Of a stretch of DNA of 64,000 nt, positions 11,974-22,085 are shown piece by piece (the stretch's first letter is position 1; every line of letters begins with the position of its first letter). Position numbers and translations under genes: made by a program. Source of the stretch: Paramacrobiotus metropolitanus (taxonomy: Eukaryota > Tardigrada > Eutardigrada > Parachela > Macrobiotidae); contig NW_026570247.1 of NCBI RefSeq assembly GCF_019649055.1, positions 1-64,000 on the forward strand. Reading direction: 5' to 3'. The notes below the pieces were generated by a model, which made no database searches, had not been told where the DNA came from, and saw only the letters and a program-made list of their open reading frames with translations.

Positions 11974-13953
11974 TTATAAGCAGTATATCTTATCGGCATA
12001 CTGCAGACAGCGCTGCGGTGTGCCGGGCGGAAAGTAGGGAATCTCCGGGCAGCTGATGCCGTCGGCCAGTACATAGCACTCTTTGGCTTCGGCCAGGATG
12101 TGGCTGCCCCGGCATAGCAGCATCCCCGCCAGCCGGACACAGCTGCCTAGATGGTCGCCGCTGAACGGACGCCGGGGCGGATCCAGCGGCCGCTCACTGT
12201 CCTCATCATCCTGCGCCGCGGTCTCCTGATCGATCCAGTCGCGGTAGTAGCTGACTTTGGTAAAAGCGTCCGCCGTTCCCGAGTGGCACCTGCGTATAAC
12301 GTACAGAATAACCACACACTGGGCTGTTACGGGAGATACTGTCCGCTTACAATTCCACTCCGTGACTGGTGATGCCGATTAAATACGGGCCGTCACGGCG
12401 CCGCTCCACCAACGGTCCGCCACTGTCGCCCTAATCAAGAACAGAAGCCATCACGCTGACACACTGCGCTACGTCTGATAAACCCAAGAAACGTTCCTTG
12501 CACCACCAGTAGCATATACATACACATTACACAACACACATATATACATATACATATATCATGTACATATACACACATTTAATTATACAAAGTGTTAATC
12601 GTAACTATACATACAGTATATAAGTACGTACATATATCGAAGTATATAATTATTATATATATCTAATCCGCAGACCGACTGGCCGATTTTCCCATTTTGC
12701 CCTACATTTGTACATACATTACACGTGCCGGACTGGGCGTTGCCCGTGCAGATCTGGCTGGTGGGGATGTCCTTGCTCAGTGCCGCACCGCAGCGCTCGC
12801 GATCCACCACCCGCAGACTGGTGCTCAGCAGCGTCGGGGAGCCGGACGCCTCCTCTTGGCCTTTCTCCGTGACGCCCCAACCGGCCGTCTGCAGCGCTGT
12901 CCCGATACGCGGGTCCGCTTCGCCGCGCGCCGGCAATCGGATCCCGGAGACGCGCGGGATGCCGGCGGCGCTGCGTTCCAAGCGCAGAAGGGCGATATCG
13001 TTGGGCACGTTACCCGCTTCGCTGAAGCGCGGGTGCACCGTGATGCGGCGAACCGCGATGAGGTTTGAGGCGCGGATGTTCGACTGCTTAGAAACGCCTA
13101 CCGCCACGCGCAGGCGGCTGGCGGGCGTAGTGTAGCCTCTACAAAATAACTTTCTTGAACCTCTAAAAGATAATTTTCTTATACATGAAGATCGATTGAC
13201 CGCTTTCGCTATATATTTCGAACAAAGCGAAAGGTCACCATGGCGGATGGGAATATATTAACGCCATTTTTTCCCCCGTGTAAAGTCCTCACTCTTACCG
13301 CTGCTGCACACAATGCGCGGCCGTTACCACCGTCTGTAGATCCATCAGCAGCGATCCGCCGCAGTTGTGCTCGTAAGTCCCCTCGAAATTCTGTTGCACA
13401 CTGACGATAAAGTCGAAGGCGTTGGCCGCCGCAGGCGTCCCGCCTATGGCATAAAAAAGGCTCTACCGAATCCATCAACATGAGAGTTGAATCGTATACC
13501 TAATTACTGGAATTAAGTAATCGGTTACCATAATTATGGTTAATACAGACCGTATTGCAATTAAACAACCGAAGAAATAATATAATTACTAAGAAACCTA
13601 AATTGTTGGTCTTATTGTATAAGAAACGGTGCTGGCAGCCCGTTTTTTAAGTAGAGACACCACGTGACCAAAATGAACGGGACGGTAATGTACCGATAAT
13701 CCGTTGGGAGCTGCTGCGGAAGCCGGAGCGGCGTGTGGCATTAACCGGCGCTGCCGGACGCGCGTAGGAAAACTTGACGGCACCGCCGGCGGCCGGGCGG
13801 ACATCCTCCCGTATCCGCGATGGACTGCCTGCAATCATCCTGGCTGGCTTAAAACAATTAGCCTGTTAAGAGGACAAACGTACCGTGACAGACAACCAGC
13901 AGGCATCCACCCAGCAGCCCGGCCCATCTCCACCACGCCGTAATCTCCAACAT
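11974..13953 (-). CDS. Secreted chymotrypsin-fold serine protease with C-terminal extension
   Basis: Five exons on the minus strand close in frame to 343 residues: 13953-13884, 13443-13299, 13138-12718, 12430-12351, 12289-11974. Exon 1 is a signal peptide (MLEITAWWRW then a Leu/Val core). The catalytic triad is visible: His in VTAAHCV, Asp in NDIALLRLE, Ser in CNGDSGGPL. The residue six before the catalytic Ser is Gly rather than Asp (SGTCNGDSGG), which argues against trypsin-like Lys/Arg specificity. The usual Arg-Ile-Val-Gly-Gly activation site is not seen: the mature region begins C-H-G-G-T-P straight after the signal peptide. After the final helix (SYYRDWI) comes an extra tail of about 80 residues with four or five Cys, ending QYADKIYCL. 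The role is probably extracellular digestion or defence; the substrate is unknown. Confidence 0.9.
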
Positions 13954-15807
13954 TGTAAATTCGTTATGTGCGTAAAGAAAGACTGACCGTGAGATTTGAC
14001 CGCTTTTTCTGGCTTTATATTGCTTTGTTTATGGGCGTTTGTGACGACACATGCGTAAGCTTTCCGATGGCTATCTTGGTGGAAATCACGCAAGGCCCGT
14101 CCGGATGGGTGATGTCATGCCGGTTCGTCAACGGCGAACAGCCGGCGCGCGACTGCGTCATTGCACAGCCACAGCCACAGACGACACAACGCGGTACAAT
14201 TTGTCCAGTTTATAATAAAAATACAGTTGATGTACAGCTTACAAAGCGGTGATCATGATACAGTTCTTCGCCTACAAATATTCCTTCAGTGATTAGTATC
14301 GCTGCATATATACCAAGCAGCACTTTGCGCTAGGGTACCATCGTGACCGGAAGTCACGATGCACTTCATGCAGGCTCGTATATTGTACTCTTAACAGCCT
14401 AACCAACGTCTGGGTGCTTTAATATCAAAACTATTACAACGTAGACTGAAACGCTACGCACTGGATTGCCTTTCCGGCGGCCCAGTCGCCAAACTATCCG
14501 TAACTGTAATCAACTATGATGGTGTAGAAATAACGAGGATAAGGGAACGCAGGAACAACGGCTTTGGGCGGTAGTTTAATAACGTTCGGTCGATCGTTCG
14601 TTCGTTAGAAGTCGTAAGAACGGAATCCAATGGATCCCGTAAACAGTAACAGACTGCCATTTTATAAGCGAAGAAACATGAGTGTTTGGGTAAGGCTAAT
14701 TGAGATGGGATAGGTTTCTTTGATTTAAGATTACATTCACATTTTACTCATACAACAAGTACACACTCGCACATTATTAGTTACACAAGACATTAACGCT
14801 ATACTGTCCATAACGGACGCTAGAGATTTGCGACAGATTTATTTATATAAAGTACAACCATTTTCAGTTCCAGATTATTTATACAGCCATTATTTCGTAC
14901 TTCCTTTTTCTCATATTTCGGTCAGTTCAAAGTTCAAGTGTAGAGTTTCATTTTTCAGTCACCTGATGTTAAAATTTCCTGGCAAACAAAGAAACCTAAA
15001 TGAAAAGTTTTCACAGTAAAAACTTTGCGCATGAATTTCGAAGCACAAACTTAATACGATTTCCAAAAAAAGCATTTGAACGAGAACCGGAATTCGACGG
15101 GGTGCAGTGTAAAGAACCGCTCGTCCACGTTTGCAAATATTACACAATTCAAACCACTACATTTTCAATTTTGTTTTCGTGACTAGAGTAGTCTACCGAC
15201 CAGTGAAAAACAAATCCAAAGATCACGTTGTGCGATTAGCAGCTAGCGGTTCATATAGCGCGCCATTTGGGTGGTGTAAAACTGACCGGTGACCAAAATA
15301 TGAAACCATAGGCTTAAAGTGACCGAAATCCGCGAACAATTCTGGATGATCATCATCAGCTGATCGTGTACACTGTTCACGGCTGATTTCTTGTAGTAAT
15401 TTAATTCCCGGTAAAGCTAGTAAAAAAGCGCGTTTTGCATATGTGTTTGTCTGAGCATTATCTCCTTGCACAAAACCGAGGATGATTTTCCACAACATTT
15501 CTCATGATCAACAGTGTAGCTGGCACGCTGGACTGCCGCCGAATGCCGCACCACAACAATGCGTGTTGACAGCTGGTGGAAGGCGTGTATGTTGACACAA
15601 ATGAATCGGCACAAAACGCCGGTATAGGTAGGCGCTGTTCTGCCGCGTGTACCGTGCATGCGTGGCAGTGTTGGCAAACAAGCGGAACCGAGTCAACAGG
15701 AGATACCTGGAGCTGCTAATCCACCGCAGTTGTTCCTCTGCCGCGTCAGCACAACATCCATTGATGGGCATGGGGGAACGGTGCGGTGTTGACACTATTC
15801 ATTTTAC
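13954..15807. other. Intergenic region upstream of the protease and peptide-1
   Basis: Shared upstream region of two divergently transcribed genes. A perfect 9-bp stem with a 5-nt loop (CATCGTGAC / GTCACGATG) lies at 14339-14361. No clear gene except the doubtful minus-strand frame at 15223-15498 listed separately. Confidence 0.4.
15223..15498 (-). pseudogene. Doubtful open frame, possible mobile-element remnant
   Basis: A 91-codon minus-strand frame with ordinary amino-acid composition (segments KIILGFVQGDNAQ and HPELFADFGHFKPMVSYFGH). The pattern vaguely resembles a domain found in transposon-borne proteins of many invertebrates, but I cannot name it. No splice partners or flanking repeats were found. 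It may be chance. Confidence 0.2.
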
Positions 15808-15815
15808 TATATAAA
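15808..15815 (+). promoter_or_regulatory. TATA box of Tyr-rich peptide 1
   Basis: TATATAAA 96 bp upstream of the ATG of the peptide gene. This is consistent with a short leader and strong regulated transcription. Confidence 0.6.
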
Positions 15816-15903
15816 CCATCATTGACGCGCCAGCTCCTTATTACCCAGGAACACAGTCTGCAATAGCAAAATACTGTTCAGTTCGCAGCTTTAACGCTCC
15901 GAC

Positions 15904-16173
15904 ATGGCTGTCGCTCGTCTCCTCTTTCTGCTGGCCGTGCTGGCCAGTATGATGGTCTTCCAGCTGGTATCCGGTAAGTGTGACCTTTTGGCTGTATGCA
16001 TTAACCGTCGGGGAAGGTGTGCGTTAAAGCCGTCTTGATGGCATGCAGGTCAGTACTACGGCAGCTACTATCCGTACACCTACAGCTACGGCTACTATCC
16101 CTACAGCAGCTACTCGGCCTACACCTACCCCTACTACAACTACTACAGCTACTACCCGTACGCGGGACGATAG
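15904..16173 (+). CDS. Secreted Tyr-rich short peptide 1
   Basis: Two exons (15904-15973, 16049-16173) give 64 residues. Exon 1 is a signal peptide (MAVARLLFLLAVLA...) ending V-S-G at the intron, a phase-1 junction. The mature part is about 41 residues, of which 20 are Tyr, mixed with Ser, Pro and Gly (for example SYGYYPYSSYSAY), and ends A-G-R. A final Gly followed by a basic residue is a possible amidation signal. Composition recalls the Gly/Tyr-rich secreted peptides of nematode epidermis (NLP/caenacin class) and Tyr-rich cuticle or adhesive proteins; no homology can be claimed from composition. A convergent paralogue with the same intron position lies at 16762-17051. AATAAA at 16445 is its likely poly(A) signal. 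Confidence 0.8.
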
Positions 16174-16444
16174 ACGGTCGGACGCCATGGAACAACGTGG
16201 AGAACCGACGATTAATGTATATATTCAAGCCTGATTTATGCACGTACATCAGACTATCGCTGCCATAGGGGCGTGTAAGAAAACGCTAAAGGTCACTTAT
16301 GCTACTGCCGTAAATTACACATGTGTATCGCGGGTTTATAGCGGTGTAGTGTGCCATGGTCTACGTACTGCGTACGTGCGTTTTAATGTCGTTGTGTTTT
16401 ATAAACGCCAGCAAATTAACGGCCGATATACCGTTCCTGTATAC

Positions 16445-16450
16445 GAATAA
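16445..16450 (+). terminator. Poly(A) signal of Tyr-rich peptide 1
   Basis: AATAAA about 270 bp after the stop codon of peptide 1, followed by TGACCTTTTTG. Confidence 0.5.
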
Positions 16451-16511
16451 AGTAATCATACCGTGACCTTTTTGTACCGTAGTAAGCATTCTCTTTGTGC
16501 GTACATAGACA

Positions 16512-16541
16512 ATACTGCTGCTGTATACACAGCAGCAGTAT
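16512..16541. repeat. 13-bp stem-loop between the convergent peptide genes
   Basis: ATACTGCTGCTGT, a 4-nt loop, then its exact reverse complement. It lies between the two convergent Tyr-rich peptide genes and could form a hairpin in either transcript. Confidence 0.6.
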
Positions 16542-16761
16542 GCTATCATAATATCTTCAAAGAGTCCACAAGGCGGTTTTTTTTAATCGGTGTATATATC
16601 TGTACATCATTCGTCTCAACGCGAGCAATCACACTAAGAATACTAAGAATACTTGCATATTGCACAGCAACAGGCACACTGAATTGTCAACCACCGCAAT
16701 TTCTCCGCATCACTGTCAGACGCACTTCCGCTGAGCAAGGACAAGACGACCAACGAGTTGC

Positions 16762-17051
16762 TTATCGCTTGCCGAATCCGTAATAGGGATAGCCGTATCC
16801 ATAGCTGTACCCGTACGGGTACCCATAGCCTCCGTACCCGCCGTAGCCGTAACTGTACGGATACCCGTACCCACCGTATAATCCGCCAAAAAACTGCCCT
16901 AAAATTTTTCCAATGAATATTAACAACCAACGCTAATTCAGCGGCATTTTCTAAAGGTCAACGTACCGGTCACCGGGGAAACTAAGAATACACTGGCTAG
17001 GAAGAGAGCGGCAACAAGGAGAAGCAGGATACTTGTGCTACGCGATGCCAT
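16762..17051 (-). CDS. Secreted Gly/Tyr-rich short peptide 2, ending Gly-Lys-Arg
   Basis: Two exons (17051-16967, 16898-16762) give 73 residues. Exon 1 encodes a signal peptide (MASRSTSILLLLVAALFLAS...) ending V-T-G at a phase-1 intron, the same place as in peptide 1 (V-S-G). The mature part starts G-Q-F-F-G-G and is a Gly/Tyr/Pro run of GYGYPY-like units, ending YYGFGKR. A terminal Gly-Lys-Arg is the classic neuropeptide-type amidation and dibasic cleavage signal. The gene is convergent with peptide 1, and the pair looks like an inverted duplication. A TATA element lies about 100 bp upstream, again as in peptide 1. Function is unknown: antimicrobial, cuticular and signalling roles are all possible. 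Confidence 0.8.
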
Positions 17052-17150
17052 TCTTGCCGGTTTGAAAAACACTGCGTACAAGGTGTGCACAGAGAATTAA
17101 TGGAATTGTTAGCGGTGATTGTATGCATAATGTATGTGTTCCCCTGTGCA

Positions 17151-17157
17151 TATATAC
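17151..17157 (-). promoter_or_regulatory. TATA box of Tyr-rich peptide 2
   Basis: TATATAT read on the minus strand, about 100 bp upstream of the ATG at 17051, mirroring the spacing at peptide 1. Confidence 0.5.
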
Positions 17158-17844
17158 TAGCGGCGCGTTAATACGCTGATTGCTCTCTACACCGAATGAC
17201 CACGATGTGTTGACGCGGCGTTTCGCGGTCCAAGCCGTCGCGGTGCGTCGCTGCCAGATCGTTGCTCGGCATAAGTGCGTCGGCTTAGGAGATTACTTAA
17301 CGCCGCAAAACCTCTTAATGCCACAACGGTAACCACAATGCCGGGAATCCTGATGCCGACGTTTTAAGTATCCACAATATATTGTGTTCTACAGAATTTA
17401 CGCCAAGCCGCGCTGCATTGACCGCTCATTTTATAACACGCTTGTTTTAACTGTGCCAAAAATTACATACAACAAATTCCCCACGTTTTTCTCTTCAGAA
17501 TTTTCCATTTTTATAACTGTTTTTACACAACGAAAAATGCAAATAAAAGCCAAACAACATAAAAACAAAATAAAGCTAAAATAAACAAAAATAAACAAAA
17601 TAAAATGAAAATAAAATAAGAACAAAATAAACTGGAACAAAGACTACAACCAAAAATAAATCTATTAAAATGTAAATAGACACAGAGACCATAGAAATAC
17701 TCGTACATAAAAAATAATTGAACCAATCAGAATTAATTGCAAATTATTTGGATTAAATTAAAATAATATAATTATAATGGACAATATTCTACCGGATGCC
17801 GGTAAGGAGATTGTTAAATAAAATGAAGCGTAATAAACGGGAAT
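17158..17844. other. Intergenic, AT-rich
   Basis: Separates peptide 2 from the 3' end of GPCR-1. Contains an A-rich low-complexity block at about 17540-17660 (repeats of AAATAAAA type). No gene seen. Confidence 0.5.
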
Positions 17845-20389
17845 TTAAGACGCTGGGGCGCTCTTGGACTCTGTCTCCCCCGCGCTGCTATTTGCCGCCG
17901 CCGAGCCCGAGGGCGGGCGGTTAGAGTGGGCCGTGACCTGGGAGGCTTTGGAGGCGCTGTTGCCTTTGCCGTGCGTGATACGGTGGAGGTAGACCGTCAT
18001 CCAGGGACTCAGCGTGCAGCCTGCAATACAACACCCAATATAGTATTACACAGCATTGATTTGGTATCCCGTGGCAGGGCAATCGGGGTCATGTGTCGGT
18101 TGCACACAATCGCCGATTGTCCATACAAATATCCCCTTGCATTTCCACGTCATGTCGACGGCACACATCGCCGGTAAACACACAATTCCCAGCACTACTT
18201 CTGTACTAATTAGTAATTACTACGGTAAACCGAAATATTATATTACTGCAACGTTGCGGTTAAAAACAATATTAGTGGTCCTAACCGCGGGAAAAATATT
18301 CAGAAAATTGGTTCAAAATTAACAGGATCAACAGAGATTTATATCAAATTAACCAGGATTTATATAACCAAAAGGAAAAGAAAACGCTCTATGAATGTGA
18401 ACACGTGCCGCAGCAATGTACCGATATAAAGAGTGCGTAGAAAAATCGACAATAAATTCTTTATTTAATAAAAATTACTTAATCAATTTTGACCAGTTTT
18501 CATGTCATCAATCCTGGTATACATATTTATAGTTATTTATAGATGCATGTTAAGGACTAGCATATAAAGTACTGACTAAATAAAAAAATATTTTGATAAT
18601 TTAGATAAATTTCAATACTACTCTGGTAAATTAATCAACTAGTTAATCAATCACGTTTTATTTTTATATTAGGTTACTGAATATTTAAACATTTTGGCGC
18701 GTAAAGAAATAAACGAATAACCATAGTTTATTAAATAAAATAATTACTACGTAACGACGCCGTACTGACCGAGCCAGTTGAGGATGCCCATGGCGTTGCT
18801 CAATTGCGAGTACATCTCCTCGTAGCGCTGGATGAAGAGCGTGCGGACGGTGACCGGGAGGTAGCAGGCGGAAAAGGTCACGCAGGCCACGAAGGCCACC
18901 TTGGTCAGCTTCATCTCCAGCCAGGCGTTCTTCAGGCGCCACAGCGTCTTCTTCCGGCGCGGCGCCGCGGCCCCGCCCTCCGGCACCACCGTGGAGGTGG
19001 CGGTGCGGATGAAGCGCGCCCGGACGCGGAAGACCCGGCAGCAGATGGCCGCGTAGCTGACCAGCATCAGCGGGAAGGCCAGCGCCGGCGTGGCCATGCG
19101 CACGAACACATGGTAGCCCGGCGAGTGGGTGGCCGCCAGCATGCAGCGGTCCGTCATGCAGTTGTACCTGTACACGTGTAACGGTTCAAATAATGCCGAA
19201 TTATATGACCGTCGAAGCGTTTAAATTAGACCAACACCGTTTATTAATATCAGCCGTGTAATGGTTAATCACATAATAACGCGCTTAACGCCCATTTCAT
19301 GATATGCTCATTTTTTAATAACGCTCTGATTAATTATTGTCATATCCAGTTCTTGTACTTATTAATACTTTGATGCAGTCTGAATCTGGTAGATTATATT
19401 AGATAATTTAGAGTGAAAATTAACTAATAAATAAAAATTAACCACCAATAATAAACAATTGTGTAAATAAATAAGAGATAAACAAATCACTTGTTACTTG
19501 TTAGTAATAAGTACAGAGGAACTAATAATAAATAAATCTATACAATAAAAACAAAACAATTCTTTATCAGTAAATAAACCGATATCCAACAAACTTAGTT
19601 ATTTAATATTGCCGTTAACTAATTCAAATTTGTAAAATCGAGACAGACCAACGATAGATCAGCAGAAAACTGAGGATTAATAATAAATTAATACTAAATA
19701 AATTAAATAAGCAGTCAGGAATATTGTTTTTAAATTAAGCAATAAAATGAACAAGTTATTAGTAAAAAAGAAAATAACAAGTAACAAAAAAGCAAATAAT
19801 ATTTTAAAAATTAAAACAGCGTATGAAATAATAAATTAATAATACATTCAATTATTTAATATACATACATACGGACATACCCCAATTCCGCGCCGATATG
19901 CGCCAACGGCCAGAGATTAAACAGCACAGCCTCCGCCCACGGGGCGACCGCCAGCGCCACCAGCACCGCCCGGGACTTCAGTACCGGCCGCCGCGGCGCC
20001 AGGACGACGATAAACAACCGGTGCAGCGCGATGACGGCGTGGTACGTCACCGCCGCCTGGGTGGTCACCAGCAGGAGAAACCCGATGGCTTTACACAGCG
20101 GCTGATACGCCGGCGTCGCCAGGATATTCCGCGGCCCGGTCAACGTCGTATAAATGTGAAAGGGCAGGACGCCGGCGGACAGGAGGAAGCTGAGGAGCGA
20201 CATGCCGTCAAACAGGATGTCCATGGATAACGACAGCGACGGTTGCCGGTTGCGGCGCAGGGTGTACGCGCACACCCCGCTGCCGAGTAATCCGCTAAAG
20301 GTCACCGGTAACAGCATGAACCCCGTGGTGTAGAAACGCGGGGGGACGCCGGGGGGCGGTAGTGGGCAGAGGTAGGTGGTGTTGTTCAT
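17845..20389 (-). CDS. Class-A-like G-protein-coupled receptor (GPCR-1)
   Basis: Three exons (20389-19881, 19167-18770, 18020-17845) close in frame to 360 residues. The N-terminus has one N-glycosylation site (MNNTTYLCP). Seven hydrophobic segments are visible: TM1-4 in exon 1, TM5-6 and most of TM7 in exon 2, the end of TM7 and the tail in exon 3. Cys before TM3 (PLCKAIG) and Cys in loop 2 (YNCMTDRC) fit the conserved disulfide. The DRY position reads H-R-L (VIALHRLFIVV). TM6 has SACYLPVTV and TM7 has LSPWMTVY in place of NPxxY. The donor at 18769 (gtcagt) was chosen because it alone gives a sensible TM7. The tail is Ser/Ala-rich. The ligand is unknown; the motifs are too far from the norm to name a subfamily. 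Confidence 0.85.
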
Positions 20390-20982
20390 CGTCGAACAAA
20401 ATCGTATAATGATTGCTCGATAGTCGGCAAAAACGGGAAGTGGGAATATGGGAGCAGGTGGCGCGTAAGGCGAGTCGAGAATGAATTACCGGAACCGTTA
20501 TATCGGGCGTTTTTTTTTGTTCCGCTGACACCGCTGGATCAGGATACGCTGCCGCGTTTAAGCGGGAAGATAACCCGCGGATTAATGGTACCGGGAAAAC
20601 CGCAGTGTACAATATGAGCGGGCGTGGGCGGGGCTTACCGACAAGTATAATTCGGGATGACGCGCTACTTTAAACCCGCGTCTTTAATTACGCCGAGTGC
20701 AAGTGTACAACTACGTACGTTGACTACAACAACGTCCAATGTATCCAGATTAATTACCGAATCTATTCACTGCAAACTTAGCAAGTCTAATAATTACATA
20801 AATTATTAATCATGTCAATCATATACTAAATAAAATATTAAAATATATTTAATTAAGGTATTTATTTTATTAAATACTAATTATTATAATTAGAATCTGC
20901 AATATAAAGGGACTATTTAAAATAATTTTTATACATATAAAATGATTAAGTAAATTAAATATTTATTTGTATAACAATATTA
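20390..20982. other. Upstream region of GPCR-1
   Basis: Presumed promoter and 5' leader of the minus-strand GPCR-1, becoming very AT-rich after about 20750. No gene seen. Confidence 0.4.
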
Positions 20983-21206
20983 CGAGGGCGTCATAGAGGG
21001 GGTGTCAACCGGCAATTTTTCGGAGTTTGACTCCCCCTGTTTTTCAAAACCGATTGCCCCCCGTCAAAATTTAGAAGAGAACAGACAGAGTAATACTGAA
21101 GACAGCAGACAGAGTATGTTTTTCAAAACCGATTGCCCCCGTCAGATTTTGCCCCCCCCCCCGTCAAAATTTGACACCCCCCTTTTGCCGAACCTGTGAC
21201 GCCCTG
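20983..21206. mobile_element. hAT-like MITE with 9-bp target duplication
   Basis: A 224-bp element. The left end begins CGAGGGCGTCATAG and the right end, reverse complemented, begins CAGGGCGTCACAG. It is flanked directly by ACAATATTA (20974-20982) and ACAATATCA (21207-21215), one mismatch. The ends and the 8-9-bp duplication suit a non-autonomous hAT element. Inside are C/G runs, a duplicated TTTTTCAAAACCGATTGCCC (about 21038 and 21119) and GTCAAAATTTGAC. No coding. Confidence 0.65.
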
Positions 21207-22085
21207 ACAATATCATTCATATTAAAAAGCTATTATTATCACTATAGGGTTCAGTTCGGTTACTGAGTGTGTGGCTAATCGCTAAATAAACCCCGGCATA
21301 CAGAATGCATAAGTACTTCCGGTGCATTTGCCACGCAATGCCTGCGTCGTAATATTAGCCACGGTGAGCCGGTGCATCTTATGATTAAGTGGAAACTGAC
21401 GCGCTGTGACAACTGATAACCAGGACACACAAAGCCCGCATCCACGCCAGCGCGCATTGTCCGCCGGCAAACAATTTGAGCGAATCGGGAATCGGCACAC
21501 ACCGTACTTAACTGATAACACCGCGCTGACGCATCTAAACACACCGGTACTGTTTATCCACCGTACATACATCATCCGCACGTAAAATATCCGTAAAACG
21601 AATTATTCCACCGTGATATACACGACGATGCCGATGACTGCGTTATACGCGCATAATTATTACAGCCTAACTGGAACCTTATTTTATCGCCGGTTAATAT
21701 TACTATCAGTACAGTGCCAGCCCGGCTAATCGGCCGGAAACTGCCGTGCGTTGTTCGCGTATGATAAGCGATACGTTATCTTTATGGTGTAGTAATCATT
21801 AATTCTTTCAAGGACAAAAACATATCCGATATACAGCACGCAAGTATTTCACCTGTATACGCAGGCAGCGGTGTGCGCGCTCCACTTCGCCACACATCCG
21901 CCGCGTTTACCAGCGTCTCCGTCGTTCGCTTATACAACCGGAAATCCGTGGTTTTTCCTACGTTTATTTTTTACCATTGGTGCGACAAAATGTAACGGAC
22001 ATTCGGCGATTACTTCTCTGGATATTTAATTAATGAATTATTCATTCGGAATTAATCGGCCGCTTAATTATTGTGCTACGTCAGA
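21207..22085. other. Intergenic region upstream of SLC34
   Basis: No convincing coding. Short minus-strand frames near 21275-21581 have no domain and no splice support. The region probably contains the SLC34 promoter. Confidence 0.4.

Noticed and set aside
14339..14361. Short 9-bp hairpin as a possible regulatory RNA
   Set aside because: Too short and isolated; hairpins of this size are expected by chance in 64 kb.
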